Shown: positions 28,069 through 36,262 of the stretch, one piece after another | Position numbering within the stretch: the stretch's first letter is position 1 | How the letters are laid out: each line of letters starts with the position of its first letter | The notes under the pieces: model-generated | The model's input: only the letters and a program-made list of their open reading frames with translations | What the model was told of the DNA's origin: nothing | Database searches by the model: none | Translations under genes and position numbers: made by a program | Origin: Herbinix hemicellulosilytica | GTDB lineage: Bacteria > Bacillota > Clostridia > Lachnospirales > Lachnospiraceae | DNA length: 64,000 nt | Reading direction: 5' to 3' | Assembly: GCF_002904165.1 (NCBI RefSeq) | Contig: NZ_CVTD020000008.1 | Coordinates: forward strand, 310,001 to 374,000

Positions 28069-28097
28069 TTAATGATACGAAAAAAAGCTATTATAAT
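28069..28097 (+). promoter_or_regulatory. Possible promoter of the sda operon
   Basis: TTAATG (28069-28074, weak -35), 17-bp spacer, TATAAT (28092-28097). It overlaps the longest possible reading frame and so supports the GTG start at 28138. Confidence 0.35.
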
Positions 28098-28137
28098 TTT
28101 TAGAAAATACATTATAAAAAGGAAGGCGGAAGATCCA

Positions 28138-28803
28138 GTGAATGTATTTGATATAATGGGACCGGTTATGGTCGGACCGTCCAGTTCTCATACCGCCGGA
28201 GCGGTAAAAATCGGTTATATAGCAAGAAAACTTTTACGGGATGATGTCAAAAAGGCAAAGATATTTCTTCATGGCTCATTTTTGATGACCGGAAAAGGCC
28301 ATGGAACGGATAAAGCTTTGATAGCAGGCCTTATGGGGATGAAGCCGGATGATGAACGAATCCCGAACAGTTTTCAATACGCAAACGAACGTGGCTTGGA
28401 ATATGAATTTTCAGGCATAGAGTTGAAAGATGCCCATCCCAATTCCGTTTTACTTAATCTAGTTGGAGTAAACGGCAGCAAATTGGAAATAGTGGCTTCT
28501 TCTATCGGGGGAGGGGCTGTTGTTATCAATCAGATTGACGGCGTTGAGGCTGATATAACAGCCGCTTATCCTACTTTAATAGTAAAAAATATTGACAAGC
28601 CCGGATATGTGGCTAAAGTAACCTCATTATTAAGCAATCATGACATTAATATTGCAACTATGAGGATTCGCAGAGATAAAAGAGGAGGTACTGCCGTTAT
28701 GATAATAGAATGTGATCAGGAAGTACCTGCCGATGTGACAGAATTATTGGCCGCATCAGAGGGAGTAAAGAAGGTAACATATTTAAAACCGGTAGATGAT
28801 TAA
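28138..28803 (+). CDS. sdaAB: L-serine ammonia-lyase, iron-sulfur-dependent, beta subunit
   Basis: The reading frame is open from 28072, but homologues begin MNxFDIxGPVMxGPSSSHTAGA. GTG 28138 follows GGAAGGCGGAAG and gives exactly this start (221 aa). With the alpha subunit it deaminates L-serine to pyruvate. The GPSSSHTAGAVKIG motif (about 12-25) is the substrate/allosteric site. The C-terminal about 75 residues form an ACT domain (PTLIVKNIDKPGYVAKVTSLLS). sdaAA follows 24 bp downstream in the usual two-gene operon. Confidence 0.95.
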   Translation: MNVFDIMGPVMVGPSSSHTAGAVKIGYIARKLLRDDVKKAKIFLHGSFLMTGKGHGTDKALIAGLMGMKPDDERIPNSFQYANERGLEYEFSGIELKDAHPNSVLLNLVGVNGSKLEIVASSIGGGAVVINQIDGVEADITAAYPTLIVKNIDKPGYVAKVTSLLSNHDINIATMRIRRDKRGGTAVMIIECDQEVPADVTELLAASEGVKKVTYLKPVDD

Positions 28804-28827
28804 GTCTAATATATATGGAGGTAGAAG

Positions 28828-29703
28828 ATGGGCTTTCGGGCTTTAGATGAGATACTAACAATATCAAAGGAAAGTAACAAACCTTTCTGGAGAGTGATTC
28901 TTGAGAATGATATGGAAGAAAGGCTTGTCAGTGAAGAAGAATCCCTTAAAAAGATGCAGCAGTTGTATTTGACTATGAAAGAGGCCGATAAGGCTTATGA
29001 TGAAAAATTAATATCTTCCAGCGGCCTGGTAGGCGGGGACGGCGCAAAGATGGAGCAGGCTGTAATAGAAGGAAAAGTTTTGGGCGGAAATTTCATAGGA
29101 GTGGTAATTGCAAAGGCATTAAAGATGGGTGAATCCAATGCATGCATGAAAAAAATTGTTGCAGCACCTACGGCTGGCTCCTGCGGTGTCATACCTGCTG
29201 TACTGATAAGTTATGAAGAACAATATGGAATTTCCATTCAAAAGATGATAAAGGCAATGTATGTAGCTTCAGGTATAGGGGAAGTAATTGCGGCCAGAGC
29301 TTTTTTATCGGGAGCGGCAGGAGGATGTCAGGCGGAAATCGGTTCGGCCAGTGCCATGGCTGCCGGTGCTTTGGCGTATCTTAACGGAGGGGATGAAGAT
29401 AGTATTGCCCATGCCGCAGCAATGGCTTTAAAAAACCTTATGGGGCTGGTGTGTGATACAGTAGGCGGTCTTGTAGAAGTGCCTTGCGTTAAAAGAAATG
29501 TGGTCGGAGCGGTCAATGCCATAGCCAGTGCCGATATGGCTGTTGCCGGAATACGAAGCCAAATTCCGCCTGATGAGGTAATTGATGCCATGAGGGAAGT
29601 AGGAGAATCTCTGCCAAAAACCCTTAGGGAAACCGGAGAGGGAGGTTTGGCAGCAACCCCTACAGGGCGGGAAATCAAGAAAAAGATTTTCGGTTATTCA
29701 TAA
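28828..29703 (+). CDS. sdaAA: L-serine ammonia-lyase, iron-sulfur-dependent, alpha subunit
   Basis: 291 residues, ATG 28828 after TATGGAGGTAGAAG. It carries the [4Fe-4S] cluster that acts as Lewis acid in serine deamination. Motifs include the SGLVGGDGAKM region (about 65-75), AAPTAGSCGVIPAVL (about 111-125, first cluster cysteine), GAAGGCQAEIGSASAMAA (about 166-183, second cysteine) and VPCVKRNVVGA (third cysteine). It is complete and of normal length. A convergent terminator separates it from the trp operon. Confidence 0.96.
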   Translation: MGFRALDEILTISKESNKPFWRVILENDMEERLVSEEESLKKMQQLYLTMKEADKAYDEKLISSSGLVGGDGAKMEQAVIEGKVLGGNFIGVVIAKALKMGESNACMKKIVAAPTAGSCGVIPAVLISYEEQYGISIQKMIKAMYVASGIGEVIAARAFLSGAAGGCQAEIGSASAMAAGALAYLNGGDEDSIAHAAAMALKNLMGLVCDTVGGLVEVPCVKRNVVGAVNAIASADMAVAGIRSQIPPDEVIDAMREVGESLPKTLRETGEGGLAATPTGREIKKKIFGYS

Positions 29704-29757
29704 TTTGATTTTGATTTATTTGTAAAGATTAAAAAGTAATATAACTATATATGGGAA

Positions 29758-29797
29758 AGGCCTTCTAAGATAAAGAATAAATATCTTTATAAGGCCT
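29758..29797. terminator. Convergent terminator between sdaAA and trpF
   Basis: AGGCCTT (29758-29764) pairs with AAGGCCT (29791-29797), extended inward by TAAGATA / TATCTT. The T tracts are short on both sides. It lies between converging genes. Confidence 0.6.
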
Positions 29798-29807
29798 AGT
29801 ATTACAA

Positions 29808-30428
29808 TCAGTTTTGCTTTCTAAGCAAATTTACTATCTCTTTTATTTTTTCCGGATCTTTTTTTCCGTCGGTTTCTACGCCGCTGCTGACATCAATGCA
29901 ATAGGGTTTTGCAGACAGGGCAAAAGAAAGATTATCCCGGTTTATGCCCCCGGCAAGAAAAAACGGTTTTTTTCTTTCGCTTATTTTTGGTATAAGTGAC
30001 CAGTCGAATGTTTTTCCGGTTCCGCCGTATGCATTATCCTTGTACGAATCAAGCAGAAGATAGTCGCAGGGCAGGTCTTCGGCAGCCTTTATATCTTGCC
30101 GGGACCTGACCCTTATAGCTTTTATAATGGGATTTTTGATGCTATTTTTTAGTTCAAGGATATATGACTCATTTTCGTCACCGTGCAGCTGTACCAAATC
30201 AATTACTTTTAAATCGCATAATTCAATAATCGTATTTACACTCTCATTAACAAAGACCCCTACAGTTTTAACGGCCGGATTGAGCAACTTTTTTAAGATA
30301 ACAGCTTCATTTAAAGAAATCCTTCTTTTGCTTTCAGCAAATACAAACCCTATAAAGTCGGGAAGAACCTGATTAATGGCATTAATATCTTCTATACGTT
30401 TTATACCGCATATCTTGATTTTTGCCAT
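29808..30428 (-). CDS. trpF: Phosphoribosylanthranilate isomerase
   Basis: 206 residues, last gene of the trp operon, 2 bp after trpC. It performs the Amadori rearrangement of PRA to CdRP. The (beta-alpha)8 barrel has the catalytic cysteine in KICGIKR (about 4-10) and the catalytic aspartate in YLLLDSYKDNAYGGTGKTFDW (around residue 128). GGINRDNL and the phosphate-binding DVSSGVE are present. No trpB or trpA follows; a convergent terminator and sdaAA do. Confidence 0.95.
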   Translation of the reverse strand: MAKIKICGIKRIEDINAINQVLPDFIGFVFAESKRRISLNEAVILKKLLNPAVKTVGVFVNESVNTIIELCDLKVIDLVQLHGDENESYILELKNSIKNPIIKAIRVRSRQDIKAAEDLPCDYLLLDSYKDNAYGGTGKTFDWSLIPKISERKKPFFLAGGINRDNLSFALSAKPYCIDVSSGVETDGKKDPEKIKEIVNLLRKQN

Positions 30429-30430
30429 AT

Positions 30431-31234
30431 TTAGTCCCCTTTCAAAGACTTAAGTTTTTCTTTTTTATTTGTGCTTCTCATAAGGCTCTCCCCGATAAGA
30501 ACGCCGTCAACACCGCAATCCTGTAAACGCAGTATATCCTCGTGATTTTGAATTCCGCTTTCCGAAACGAAGCAAATACTTTTGGGGACCAATTTTCTTA
30601 GTCTGATTGAATTACTTACATCAACTCTGAAAGTTTTTAAATCCCTGTTGTTTACACCAACTATTCTTGCTCCGGCTCGGACTGCCATCTTAATTTCTTC
30701 TTCCGTATGGGCTTCCACGAGGGCTGATAAGCCGAGTTTATCGCAAATTGATATGTATTTTTTTATAATTTCTTCATCCAACAAGGCACAGATAAGTAGC
30801 ACAGCATCCGCTCCCAGGTATTTTGCTTCATATATTTGATATTCATCAACAGTAAAATCTTTGCGGAGAATAGGAAGGGAGATATTTTTACGGATATCTT
30901 GCAAATGTTCATTTTCTCCCTTGAAAAATTCCGGTTCCGTTAATACTGATACGGCATCCGCTCCGGCTTCTTCATATTCTTTGGCTATCTGAACAAAAGG
31001 ATATACAGGATCAATTATTCCTTTTGACGGGGAGGCTTTCTTTACTTCACAGATAAATGAAATGCCGGGCTTTTTTAATGTTTTTTCAAAAGGAAAGGCT
31101 TCCTGTGTTGAGTTGTCATAAAGACAGTAGGATTCATATATTTTTTCTATTAATCGGTTTAAGGGAAGCCTTTCCTTTGCATTTTCTACCCTTAATTTTG
31201 TAGCCTTTGCTATGGTATTTAATATATTGTCCAT
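30431..31234 (-). CDS. trpC: Indole-3-glycerol phosphate synthase
   Basis: 267 residues, start ATG 31234. It closes the indole ring from CdRP. The barrel motifs are intact: SFICEVKKASPSKGII (catalytic lysine, about 54-69), ADAVSVLTEPEFFKG (about 92-106), LRKDFTVDEYQI (catalytic lysine, about 118-129), VGVNNRDLKTFRVD and FVSESGIQ. It lies between trpD (66-bp gap) and trpF (2-bp gap). Confidence 0.96.
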   Translation of the reverse strand: MDNILNTIAKATKLRVENAKERLPLNRLIEKIYESYCLYDNSTQEAFPFEKTLKKPGISFICEVKKASPSKGIIDPVYPFVQIAKEYEEAGADAVSVLTEPEFFKGENEHLQDIRKNISLPILRKDFTVDEYQIYEAKYLGADAVLLICALLDEEIIKKYISICDKLGLSALVEAHTEEEIKMAVRAGARIVGVNNRDLKTFRVDVSNSIRLRKLVPKSICFVSESGIQNHEDILRLQDCGVDGVLIGESLMRSTNKKEKLKSLKGD

Positions 31235-31300
31235 AACCCATTGCCTTTCTGATCTTTATTTAATTACTGCTAAGTACGTATTACTTTTAATACAATATAT

Positions 31301-32311
31301 TTATTCATTGGATAATTGAATAAACTCTTCAAGCTGTTTTAAGGCTTTTCCGCTGTCTATAATTTCTGCCGCCATCCTGATGCATTCCCTGAGAGTAATA
31401 TTGTTATAAGCCATATAAAGGCACAGGCCGGAATTTAGAAGAACAATGTCTCTCTTAGGGCCTTTTTCTTCTCCTTTAAGTATCCGAAGGGCAATTTCGG
31501 CGTTTGCTTTCGGATCACCGCCTACCAGATCTTCTTTTTGGCAGTAGGAAAATCCAAAATGCCTTGGATCAATAAAGAAGCTGTTGATTTTGCCGTGATC
31601 CACCTCACAAACGGTAGTCTTGGTTGTCAAGGTGACTTCATCAAGCCCGTCATGGCCGCATACAACCATAGCTCTTTTTACTCCCAGATTGGCAAGGACT
31701 TTTGCCATCGGAGCAACTAAATTTTCATCGTAAACTCCCAATAAGATATATTCGGCTTTTGCCGGACTGGCAAGAGGACCTAAAATATTAAAGATTGTGC
31801 GGACTGAAAGCTCTTTTCTTACCGGTGCAGCATATTTCATGGAAGAGTGATAAAGGGGTGCAAACATGAAGCATATACCGATTTTATCCAGTATTTCTTC
31901 GCTTTTTTCCACAGGAATATCTATTTTTACACCCAGAGCTTCAAGTACGTCGGCACTGCCGCATTTGCTTGAGACACTTCTGTTTCCGTGTTTAGCCACC
32001 GGAATTCCCGCGGCTGAGATAATAAAGGTGGATACCGTAGAAATGTTAAAGGTATTGGCTTCGTCTCCGCCGGTTCCCACAATGTCCATAACGTCTTTCT
32101 TGTGACTTATGGTTTTTCCGTGTTCTCTCATAACGGTGGCACACGCCGTTATTTCTTCAATAGTTTCTCCCTTCATACGGATGGATGTCAAAAATGCGGC
32201 TATTTGAGCATTGGTAGCCTTTCCTTCCATAATTTCATTCATTACGGCTTTTGTCATATCAAAACTTAAATCATTTTTATTTATAAGCTGATAAATAGCT
32301 TCCTGTATCAT
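31301..32311 (-). CDS. trpD: Anthranilate phosphoribosyltransferase
   Basis: 336 residues. ATG 32311 overlaps the trpG stop by ATGA, indicating translational coupling. It joins anthranilate to PRPP. PRPP-binding DIVGTGGDEANTFNIST (about 80-96) and KHGNRSVSSKCGSADVLEALG (about 106-126) are intact, as is the C-terminal GGDPKANAEIALRIL. Not fused to trpG, unlike in some bacteria. Confidence 0.96.
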   Translation of the reverse strand: MIQEAIYQLINKNDLSFDMTKAVMNEIMEGKATNAQIAAFLTSIRMKGETIEEITACATVMREHGKTISHKKDVMDIVGTGGDEANTFNISTVSTFIISAAGIPVAKHGNRSVSSKCGSADVLEALGVKIDIPVEKSEEILDKIGICFMFAPLYHSSMKYAAPVRKELSVRTIFNILGPLASPAKAEYILLGVYDENLVAPMAKVLANLGVKRAMVVCGHDGLDEVTLTTKTTVCEVDHGKINSFFIDPRHFGFSYCQKEDLVGGDPKANAEIALRILKGEEKGPKRDIVLLNSGLCLYMAYNNITLRECIRMAAEIIDSGKALKQLEEFIQLSNE

Positions 32312-32889
32312 TTAGACGCACCACCAATCATTAAGAAGTTTTCAATTATTTTCTTTCCCGCAGGGGTAAGGATAGATTCGGGATTAAACTGCAGCCCGTA
32401 GATATCATAATCTCTGTGTTTTATAGCCATTATTTCTTCACGTTCGTTTTCACCTATGATAAGCAGTTCATCGGGCAGAAGTTCCCTTTTAAGGATTTTT
32501 GAATAATAAGCACCTACCTGAATAACAGGAGAAAGACCGAAGAACAAACCGTTTCCGCTGGCTATATGAATGCTGATTGCCTTACCGTGCATCAATGGAT
32601 TTGCAAGGGTAGTTTCTGCGCCAAATATTTCTCCGATTATATGATGACCTAATCCAATTCCAATGATAGGGATCTTATCTTTATACTCCATAATTAATTT
32701 TTCATATATTTTTGGCTGATTTAAATTAGCCGGCCCGGAGGATATAATTATATGACTGGGTGACATTTTTTTTATTTCCTTTAAGTTGCATTCATCTCTG
32801 TTTAAAACCAGGACATCTAATGAAACAGTACCTATAAGATCGACCAGATTATAAGTAAAACTGTCATAATTGTCGATAAGCAGAATCAT
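32308..32889 (-). CDS. trpG: TrpG-like amidotransferase component lacking catalytic Cys and His
   Basis: 193 residues with the overall class-I glutamine amidotransferase fold (ILLIDNYDSFTYNLVDLIG at the start, HGKAISIHI in the middle) and in the exact trpG position, overlapping both trpE and trpD by ATGA. The nucleophile motif GxCLGHQ reads GIGLGHH (Gly79 in place of Cys). The triad motif QFHPES reads QFNPES (Asn169 in place of His); only Glu171 remains. The RYHS motif reads AYYS and the SPGP region is SSGPANLNQ. The codons are plainly GGA and AAT, not one-base sequencing slips within Cys/His codons. The frame is intact, so it is probably a structural partner of TrpE without glutaminase activity; anthranilate synthase would then use free ammonia or another glutaminase subunit. 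Confidence 0.85.
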   Translation of the reverse strand: MILLIDNYDSFTYNLVDLIGTVSLDVLVLNRDECNLKEIKKMSPSHIIISSGPANLNQPKIYEKLIMEYKDKIPIIGIGLGHHIIGEIFGAETTLANPLMHGKAISIHIASGNGLFFGLSPVIQVGAYYSKILKRELLPDELLIIGENEREEIMAIKHRDYDIYGLQFNPESILTPAGKKIIENFLMIGGASK

Positions 32890-34355
32890 TCCTCCACCTC
32901 CTTAGCCCTTTTAAGTGCTTCAATCATAGCCAGAGCCTTGTTTTGTGTTTCCTCATATTCTTTTTCCGGGTCGCTTTCGGCAACTATTCCGCAACCGGCC
33001 TGGATATACACTCTGTTTTTTCGCTTAATTGCCATCCTTATGGCTATACAGGTATCCATATTTCCGGAAAAATCTATATAACCTATAGCTCCTCCGTAGA
33101 TGCCTCTGGGTTCTTTTTCAACTTCTTCGATAATTTCACAGGCTCTTATTTTTGGTGCTCCGGAAAGGGTACCTGCCGGAAGAATAGCCCTAATGGCATC
33201 AAGGGCATCTTTATCTTTACGAATTTGACCCTGAAGTTCAGTCGTTATATGCATTATCTTAGAATAACGGCGAAGTTTCATATAATCGGATACCCTTACA
33301 CTGGATACTTCAGATACTTTTACCAGATCGTTTTTGGCAAGATCAATCAGCATGACATGTTCCGAAATTTCTTTTTCGTCCTTAAGAAGTTCTGAAGCTA
33401 TATTTTCATCTTCCTGCAAATCTTTTCCTCTTGGCCTTGACCCACCTATAGGCATAGTGGATAATAAACCGTCACGTAATCTTACCATGGTCTCCGGTGA
33501 GGTGCTTATAATCTGTAGTTCTTCATTTTGAAGAAAGACCATATAGGGAGAGGGATTTATAGTCCTAAGAACCCGGTAAGCATTAAGAAGGGAATCATGG
33601 TATTCCGCTTCAAACCTTCTTGATATAACTGCCTGGTATATATCTCCTTCGTAAATGTATTTTTTTACTTTTTCGACCATATTGATAAACTTTTCTTTTG
33701 AAACATTGCAGGTAAATTCCGGCTTACTCAATGTGGGACGAGGATTTAATGGCATTGGGTTTTGTATGATGTTTTTTATTTTTTCAATAGTGGCAAGGGC
33801 GTTGCCGTAGTTTTCCAGAATTTTGTCGGTTTTCATGTTCACAATTATAAAGAGTTTCTGTTTAAGATGATCAAAAGCTATGACCTTATCAAAGAGCATT
33901 AAATCAAAATCGTTATATACTGAGTTTTTTAATTTTAAATGAGGTACATCATATGTAATCATTCCGTATGAAAAGTATCCGACAAAGCCACCGGTAAATG
34001 GGGGCATATCCGCAAGTTTAGGAGCTTTATATTGCTTTAAAAGGTTTCTTAGAAATTCATAAGGATCAGAAACAGGAACTGTGTTTTTTTCATCTCCTTC
34101 AACGGTTACATGGCCGTTTTTACAGTATATTCTCATAACGGGCTGATAACCGAGGAAGGAATATCTTCCCCATGCTTCTCCGCCTTCAACACTTTCAAGG
34201 AGAAAGAAGTTTTTGCTGTAGGCAGACAACTTTCTAAGTAAAGTAATTGGGGTAATAAAATCCGCATAAATTTCTTTACAGACTGGAATTATGTCGTATT
34301 CTTTTGATAACTGCTCAATCTCATCTGCACTGGGTCTTATCTTATTCATAACCAT
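32886..34355 (-). CDS. trpE: Anthranilate synthase component I
   Basis: The frame opens at GTG 34364, but ATG 34355 stands seven bases after CCTTAGGTG and is preferred (489 aa). TrpE makes anthranilate from chorismate and ammonia. The N-terminal part has the tryptophan feedback site in FFLLESVEGGEAWGRYSF. The chorismate-binding domain has FTGGFVGYFSYG, the GDIYQAVISRRF segment, TSPETMVRL, PIGGSRPRG, DLAKNDLVKV, LPAGTLSGAPK and the C-terminal GCGIVAESDPEKEYEET. First gene of trpEGDCF, controlled by the upstream T-box. Confidence 0.96.
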   Translation of the reverse strand: MVMNKIRPSADEIEQLSKEYDIIPVCKEIYADFITPITLLRKLSAYSKNFFLLESVEGGEAWGRYSFLGYQPVMRIYCKNGHVTVEGDEKNTVPVSDPYEFLRNLLKQYKAPKLADMPPFTGGFVGYFSYGMITYDVPHLKLKNSVYNDFDLMLFDKVIAFDHLKQKLFIIVNMKTDKILENYGNALATIEKIKNIIQNPMPLNPRPTLSKPEFTCNVSKEKFINMVEKVKKYIYEGDIYQAVISRRFEAEYHDSLLNAYRVLRTINPSPYMVFLQNEELQIISTSPETMVRLRDGLLSTMPIGGSRPRGKDLQEDENIASELLKDEKEISEHVMLIDLAKNDLVKVSEVSSVRVSDYMKLRRYSKIMHITTELQGQIRKDKDALDAIRAILPAGTLSGAPKIRACEIIEEVEKEPRGIYGGAIGYIDFSGNMDTCIAIRMAIKRKNRVYIQAGCGIVAESDPEKEYEETQNKALAMIEALKRAKEVEE

Positions 34356-34480
34356 ATTTATCACCTAAGGTCAGTCTCCTTTCTTTTTATTTCTAAAAGG
34401 AAAATTATAAAAGGGTGGAAGGGCAATTAATTTAAACATTTTATTTTATGTTAAGAGTTACATTTTTAAATTTAAGTATT

Positions 34481-34750
34481 AAAAAAACTCCTGTCCCTTA
34501 AAAAGGGACAAGAGTTATAACTCCTGCGGTACCACCCTAATTGGCGCATAATGCGCCCACTCTTAATGCATACTATCATATGCACCCCTATGATAACGGA
34601 CGGGGCTCCCGTAAGCGCCTACTTTATCAATTTCGGGCTTCCCTCGCAAGGCCATTCGGTAAGGACTTTGTAACCGCACTCGCACCGACGGCGGCTCTCT
34701 GTATACAAAGATTCCAAACTTACTATTCTTGCTCAACGGTTTATCGTATT
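34481..34750 (-). promoter_or_regulatory. T-box riboswitch (Trp) upstream of trpE
   Basis: On the minus strand the leader contains the T-box core AGGGTGGTACCGC (34538-34526). It is followed by a terminator with stem ACTCTTGTCCCTT/AAGGGACAGGAGT and a T7 tract ending at 34481. Upstream is a stem I with AGAGAG and GGTGCGAGTGCGGT. The specifier loop reads ACCGAATGGCC, with UGG (34654-34652) as specifier after the usual GAA, i.e. tRNA-Trp. Uncharged tRNA-Trp should stabilise the antiterminator and switch on trpEGDCF. Confidence 0.93.
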
Positions 34751-34756
34751 AAGCGA

Positions 34757-34786
34757 ATTATATCAATGGACAATATAAATTGTCAA
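34757..34786 (-). promoter_or_regulatory. trp operon promoter
   Basis: Minus strand TTGACA (34786-34781), 18-bp spacer, TATAAT (34762-34757): both hexamers are consensus. It lies just before the T-box leader. Confidence 0.85.
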
Positions 34787-34810
34787 TATATAACTGTAAT
34801 TTTATTATAA

Positions 34811-35191
34811 TAAATTGAAAATATAAACTATGGCTTTTAATAAAATCTTAATTTTCAGTTTCAAAACATTTTGTTTAAAATACGGAATATTAGGTATTGT
34901 TGGCAATTCAAACATTATTCAATAAAAGAAAATACCGTACGGGATATGATATGAAGATAAAACTTTATGTGTGCTTTGCCTTCGGGCAATAAAGAAAATA
35001 ATTGGGTATAATATACAAAAAACCAAAAAAATTTTGTTGACTATAATTTTATTACACATATTTACAAATTTCGCGTTTTGTATTAATATATATCTACCTT
35101 CTTCTGATGAATATCTTTTATTTTTCTGTTCCATTTCTTTTCCTTTCTGATATTTACCGGCTTTTACAAAACTAAATAGGGGTGATTTTGG
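34811..35191. other. Intergenic region between the trp promoter and the pilus-like cluster
   Basis: AT-rich 381 bp that must hold the promoter of the long plus-strand cluster. The best candidate is TTTACA (35061-35066), 17 bp, TAATAT (35084-35089), which is weak. A small TTGCC-TTCG-GGCAA hairpin lies near 34976-34989. A possible minus-strand small gene is listed separately. Confidence 0.4.
34919..35134 (-). CDS. Possible small membrane protein, 71 aa
   Basis: ATG 35134 is preceded on the minus strand by AAAGGAAAAGAA, an acceptable ribosome binding site. The product has a charged N-terminus, one hydrophobic segment (residues about 31-49, VNKIFLVFCILYPIIFFIA) and a short tail. No family is recognised. 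It runs antisense through the leader of the pilus-like cluster, and AT-rich spacer can give such a frame by chance. Confidence 0.3.
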   Translation of the reverse strand: MEQKNKRYSSEEGRYILIQNAKFVNMCNKIIVNKIFLVFCILYPIIFFIARRQSTHKVLSSYHIPYGIFFY

Positions 35192-36016
35192 TTGAATATT
35201 GCTTTTTGGAGTAATGCTTACGATAAGTCATGGGCTTTTTTAAATTTTGCGGGTGTAAGCATAGCCAGTGTTATGCGGTATCCTTACAGAATAACATTGC
35301 TGGAAAATTATCTGGATAAAACTAATCTGGGAAAAGCTTTTTTCTTAGATAATATATCCTATAACAGGGATGGCATAGTCAGTTTTTATGAAGGAAAAGG
35401 CATAGAGGGACTGCTTAGAAGAATATACCGGGGAGATAAAGACCCAAGTTTATTAAAATACTATAGGCGGGCTGTTATACCAAAACACTTATATTATATA
35501 CCGCAAAACGGAGTTATTAACAGTAATCTGTTTGACTATGAATTATATCATAACTTTCATGACCTTAACCGCATAATTCAATGCAATACAGACTTATGTT
35601 TTATCAATGTCAATCAGCAAAATCATCTTAGCTCAAAAATTATACTTCAGTTAGCAGATCTGGTTGTTATAAATCTTTATCAAGATTCTGATTATCTTAG
35701 AAATTTCTTTTCAAATTACTCTTCACTTATATCAAAAGCTGTATTTATTGTCGGGAATTATTCTATGAAATCCCCACTAAGCTGCAAAAGAATTGCAAAG
35801 TTATATGAAATTCCTTTAGAGGATATTGCTCCTATTCCTTATAATGAGAATTTTCATATTGCTTGCAAACAGGGAAGCGCAATTGAGTTTATCAACAGCA
35901 ACTATTTCTGTGACAAAGAAAGTCCAAATTATCTTTTTATTCACGGTATCAGGAAGGCAGCTTATATTATTTTGCAGAAAGCAGAAAAAAATCTTGCCTT
36001 GGCAAAAAGGGGATAG
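35192..36016 (+). CDS. ParA/TadZ-like protein without P-loop (first of three)
   Basis: 274 residues from TTG 35192, which follows AGGGGTGAT with good spacing. The product looks like a MinD/ParA-fold protein: a first strand IAFWSNAYDKSWAFLNFAGVSIAS, a middle strand DLCFINVNQQN, then ADLVVINLYQDSDYLRNFFSNY and KAVFIVGNYS. The last parts align by eye with the third ParA-like protein (38075), which has ADLTVINLTQ...FFQEY and KVFFLIGNYD, so the two are paralogues. The deviant Walker A (KGGxGKT in real ParA) is absent: NAYDKSWAF stands in its place. In Tad systems TadZ/CpaE localises the secretion machine, often as an atypical ATPase. First gene of the cluster. Confidence 0.6.
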   Translation: MNIAFWSNAYDKSWAFLNFAGVSIASVMRYPYRITLLENYLDKTNLGKAFFLDNISYNRDGIVSFYEGKGIEGLLRRIYRGDKDPSLLKYYRRAVIPKHLYYIPQNGVINSNLFDYELYHNFHDLNRIIQCNTDLCFINVNQQNHLSSKIILQLADLVVINLYQDSDYLRNFFSNYSSLISKAVFIVGNYSMKSPLSCKRIAKLYEIPLEDIAPIPYNENFHIACKQGSAIEFINSNYFCDKESPNYLFIHGIRKAAYIILQKAEKNLALAKRG

Positions 36017-36046
36017 AAAATTGGGGTATTAACTGTCATAAGATAT

Positions 36047-36262
36047 ATGATTATTGCGCTTGTAGGAATTATATCTTATGGGATTTTGCTATGGAGTATC
36101 GGGCGTAAAATACCGGGCCGGTTAAGAAAGCATAAAGTTACAGCTAATTATAAAACAGAGAGAAATAAAAGTTTGGTGGTTTTAATTTATAATTTTCTTT
36201 TGGCTTTACTCATAATAATTGTTTTCTTATTAATAAAAAGCTTCATACGGGGTGAGCTATGA
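36047..36262 (+). CDS. Small membrane protein, 71 aa
   Basis: ATG 36047 to TGA 36262, with the stop overlapping the start of the SAF protein by ATGA. Two membrane segments (about residues 1-19 and 44-65) are separated by a short basic loop (GRKIPGRLRKHKVTANYKTERNK). No good ribosome binding site is seen immediately upstream, so it may be translated by coupling to the gene before it. No family is recognised; its place suggests a component of the secretion machine. Confidence 0.6.
   Translation: MIIALVGIISYGILLWSIGRKIPGRLRKHKVTANYKTERNKSLVVLIYNFLLALLIIIVFLLIKSFIRGEL

Noticed and set aside
34541-34810. Plus-strand 89-aa reading frame over the trp leader
   Set aside because: It is the antisense of the T-box and promoter, whose conserved sequence explains the open frame.
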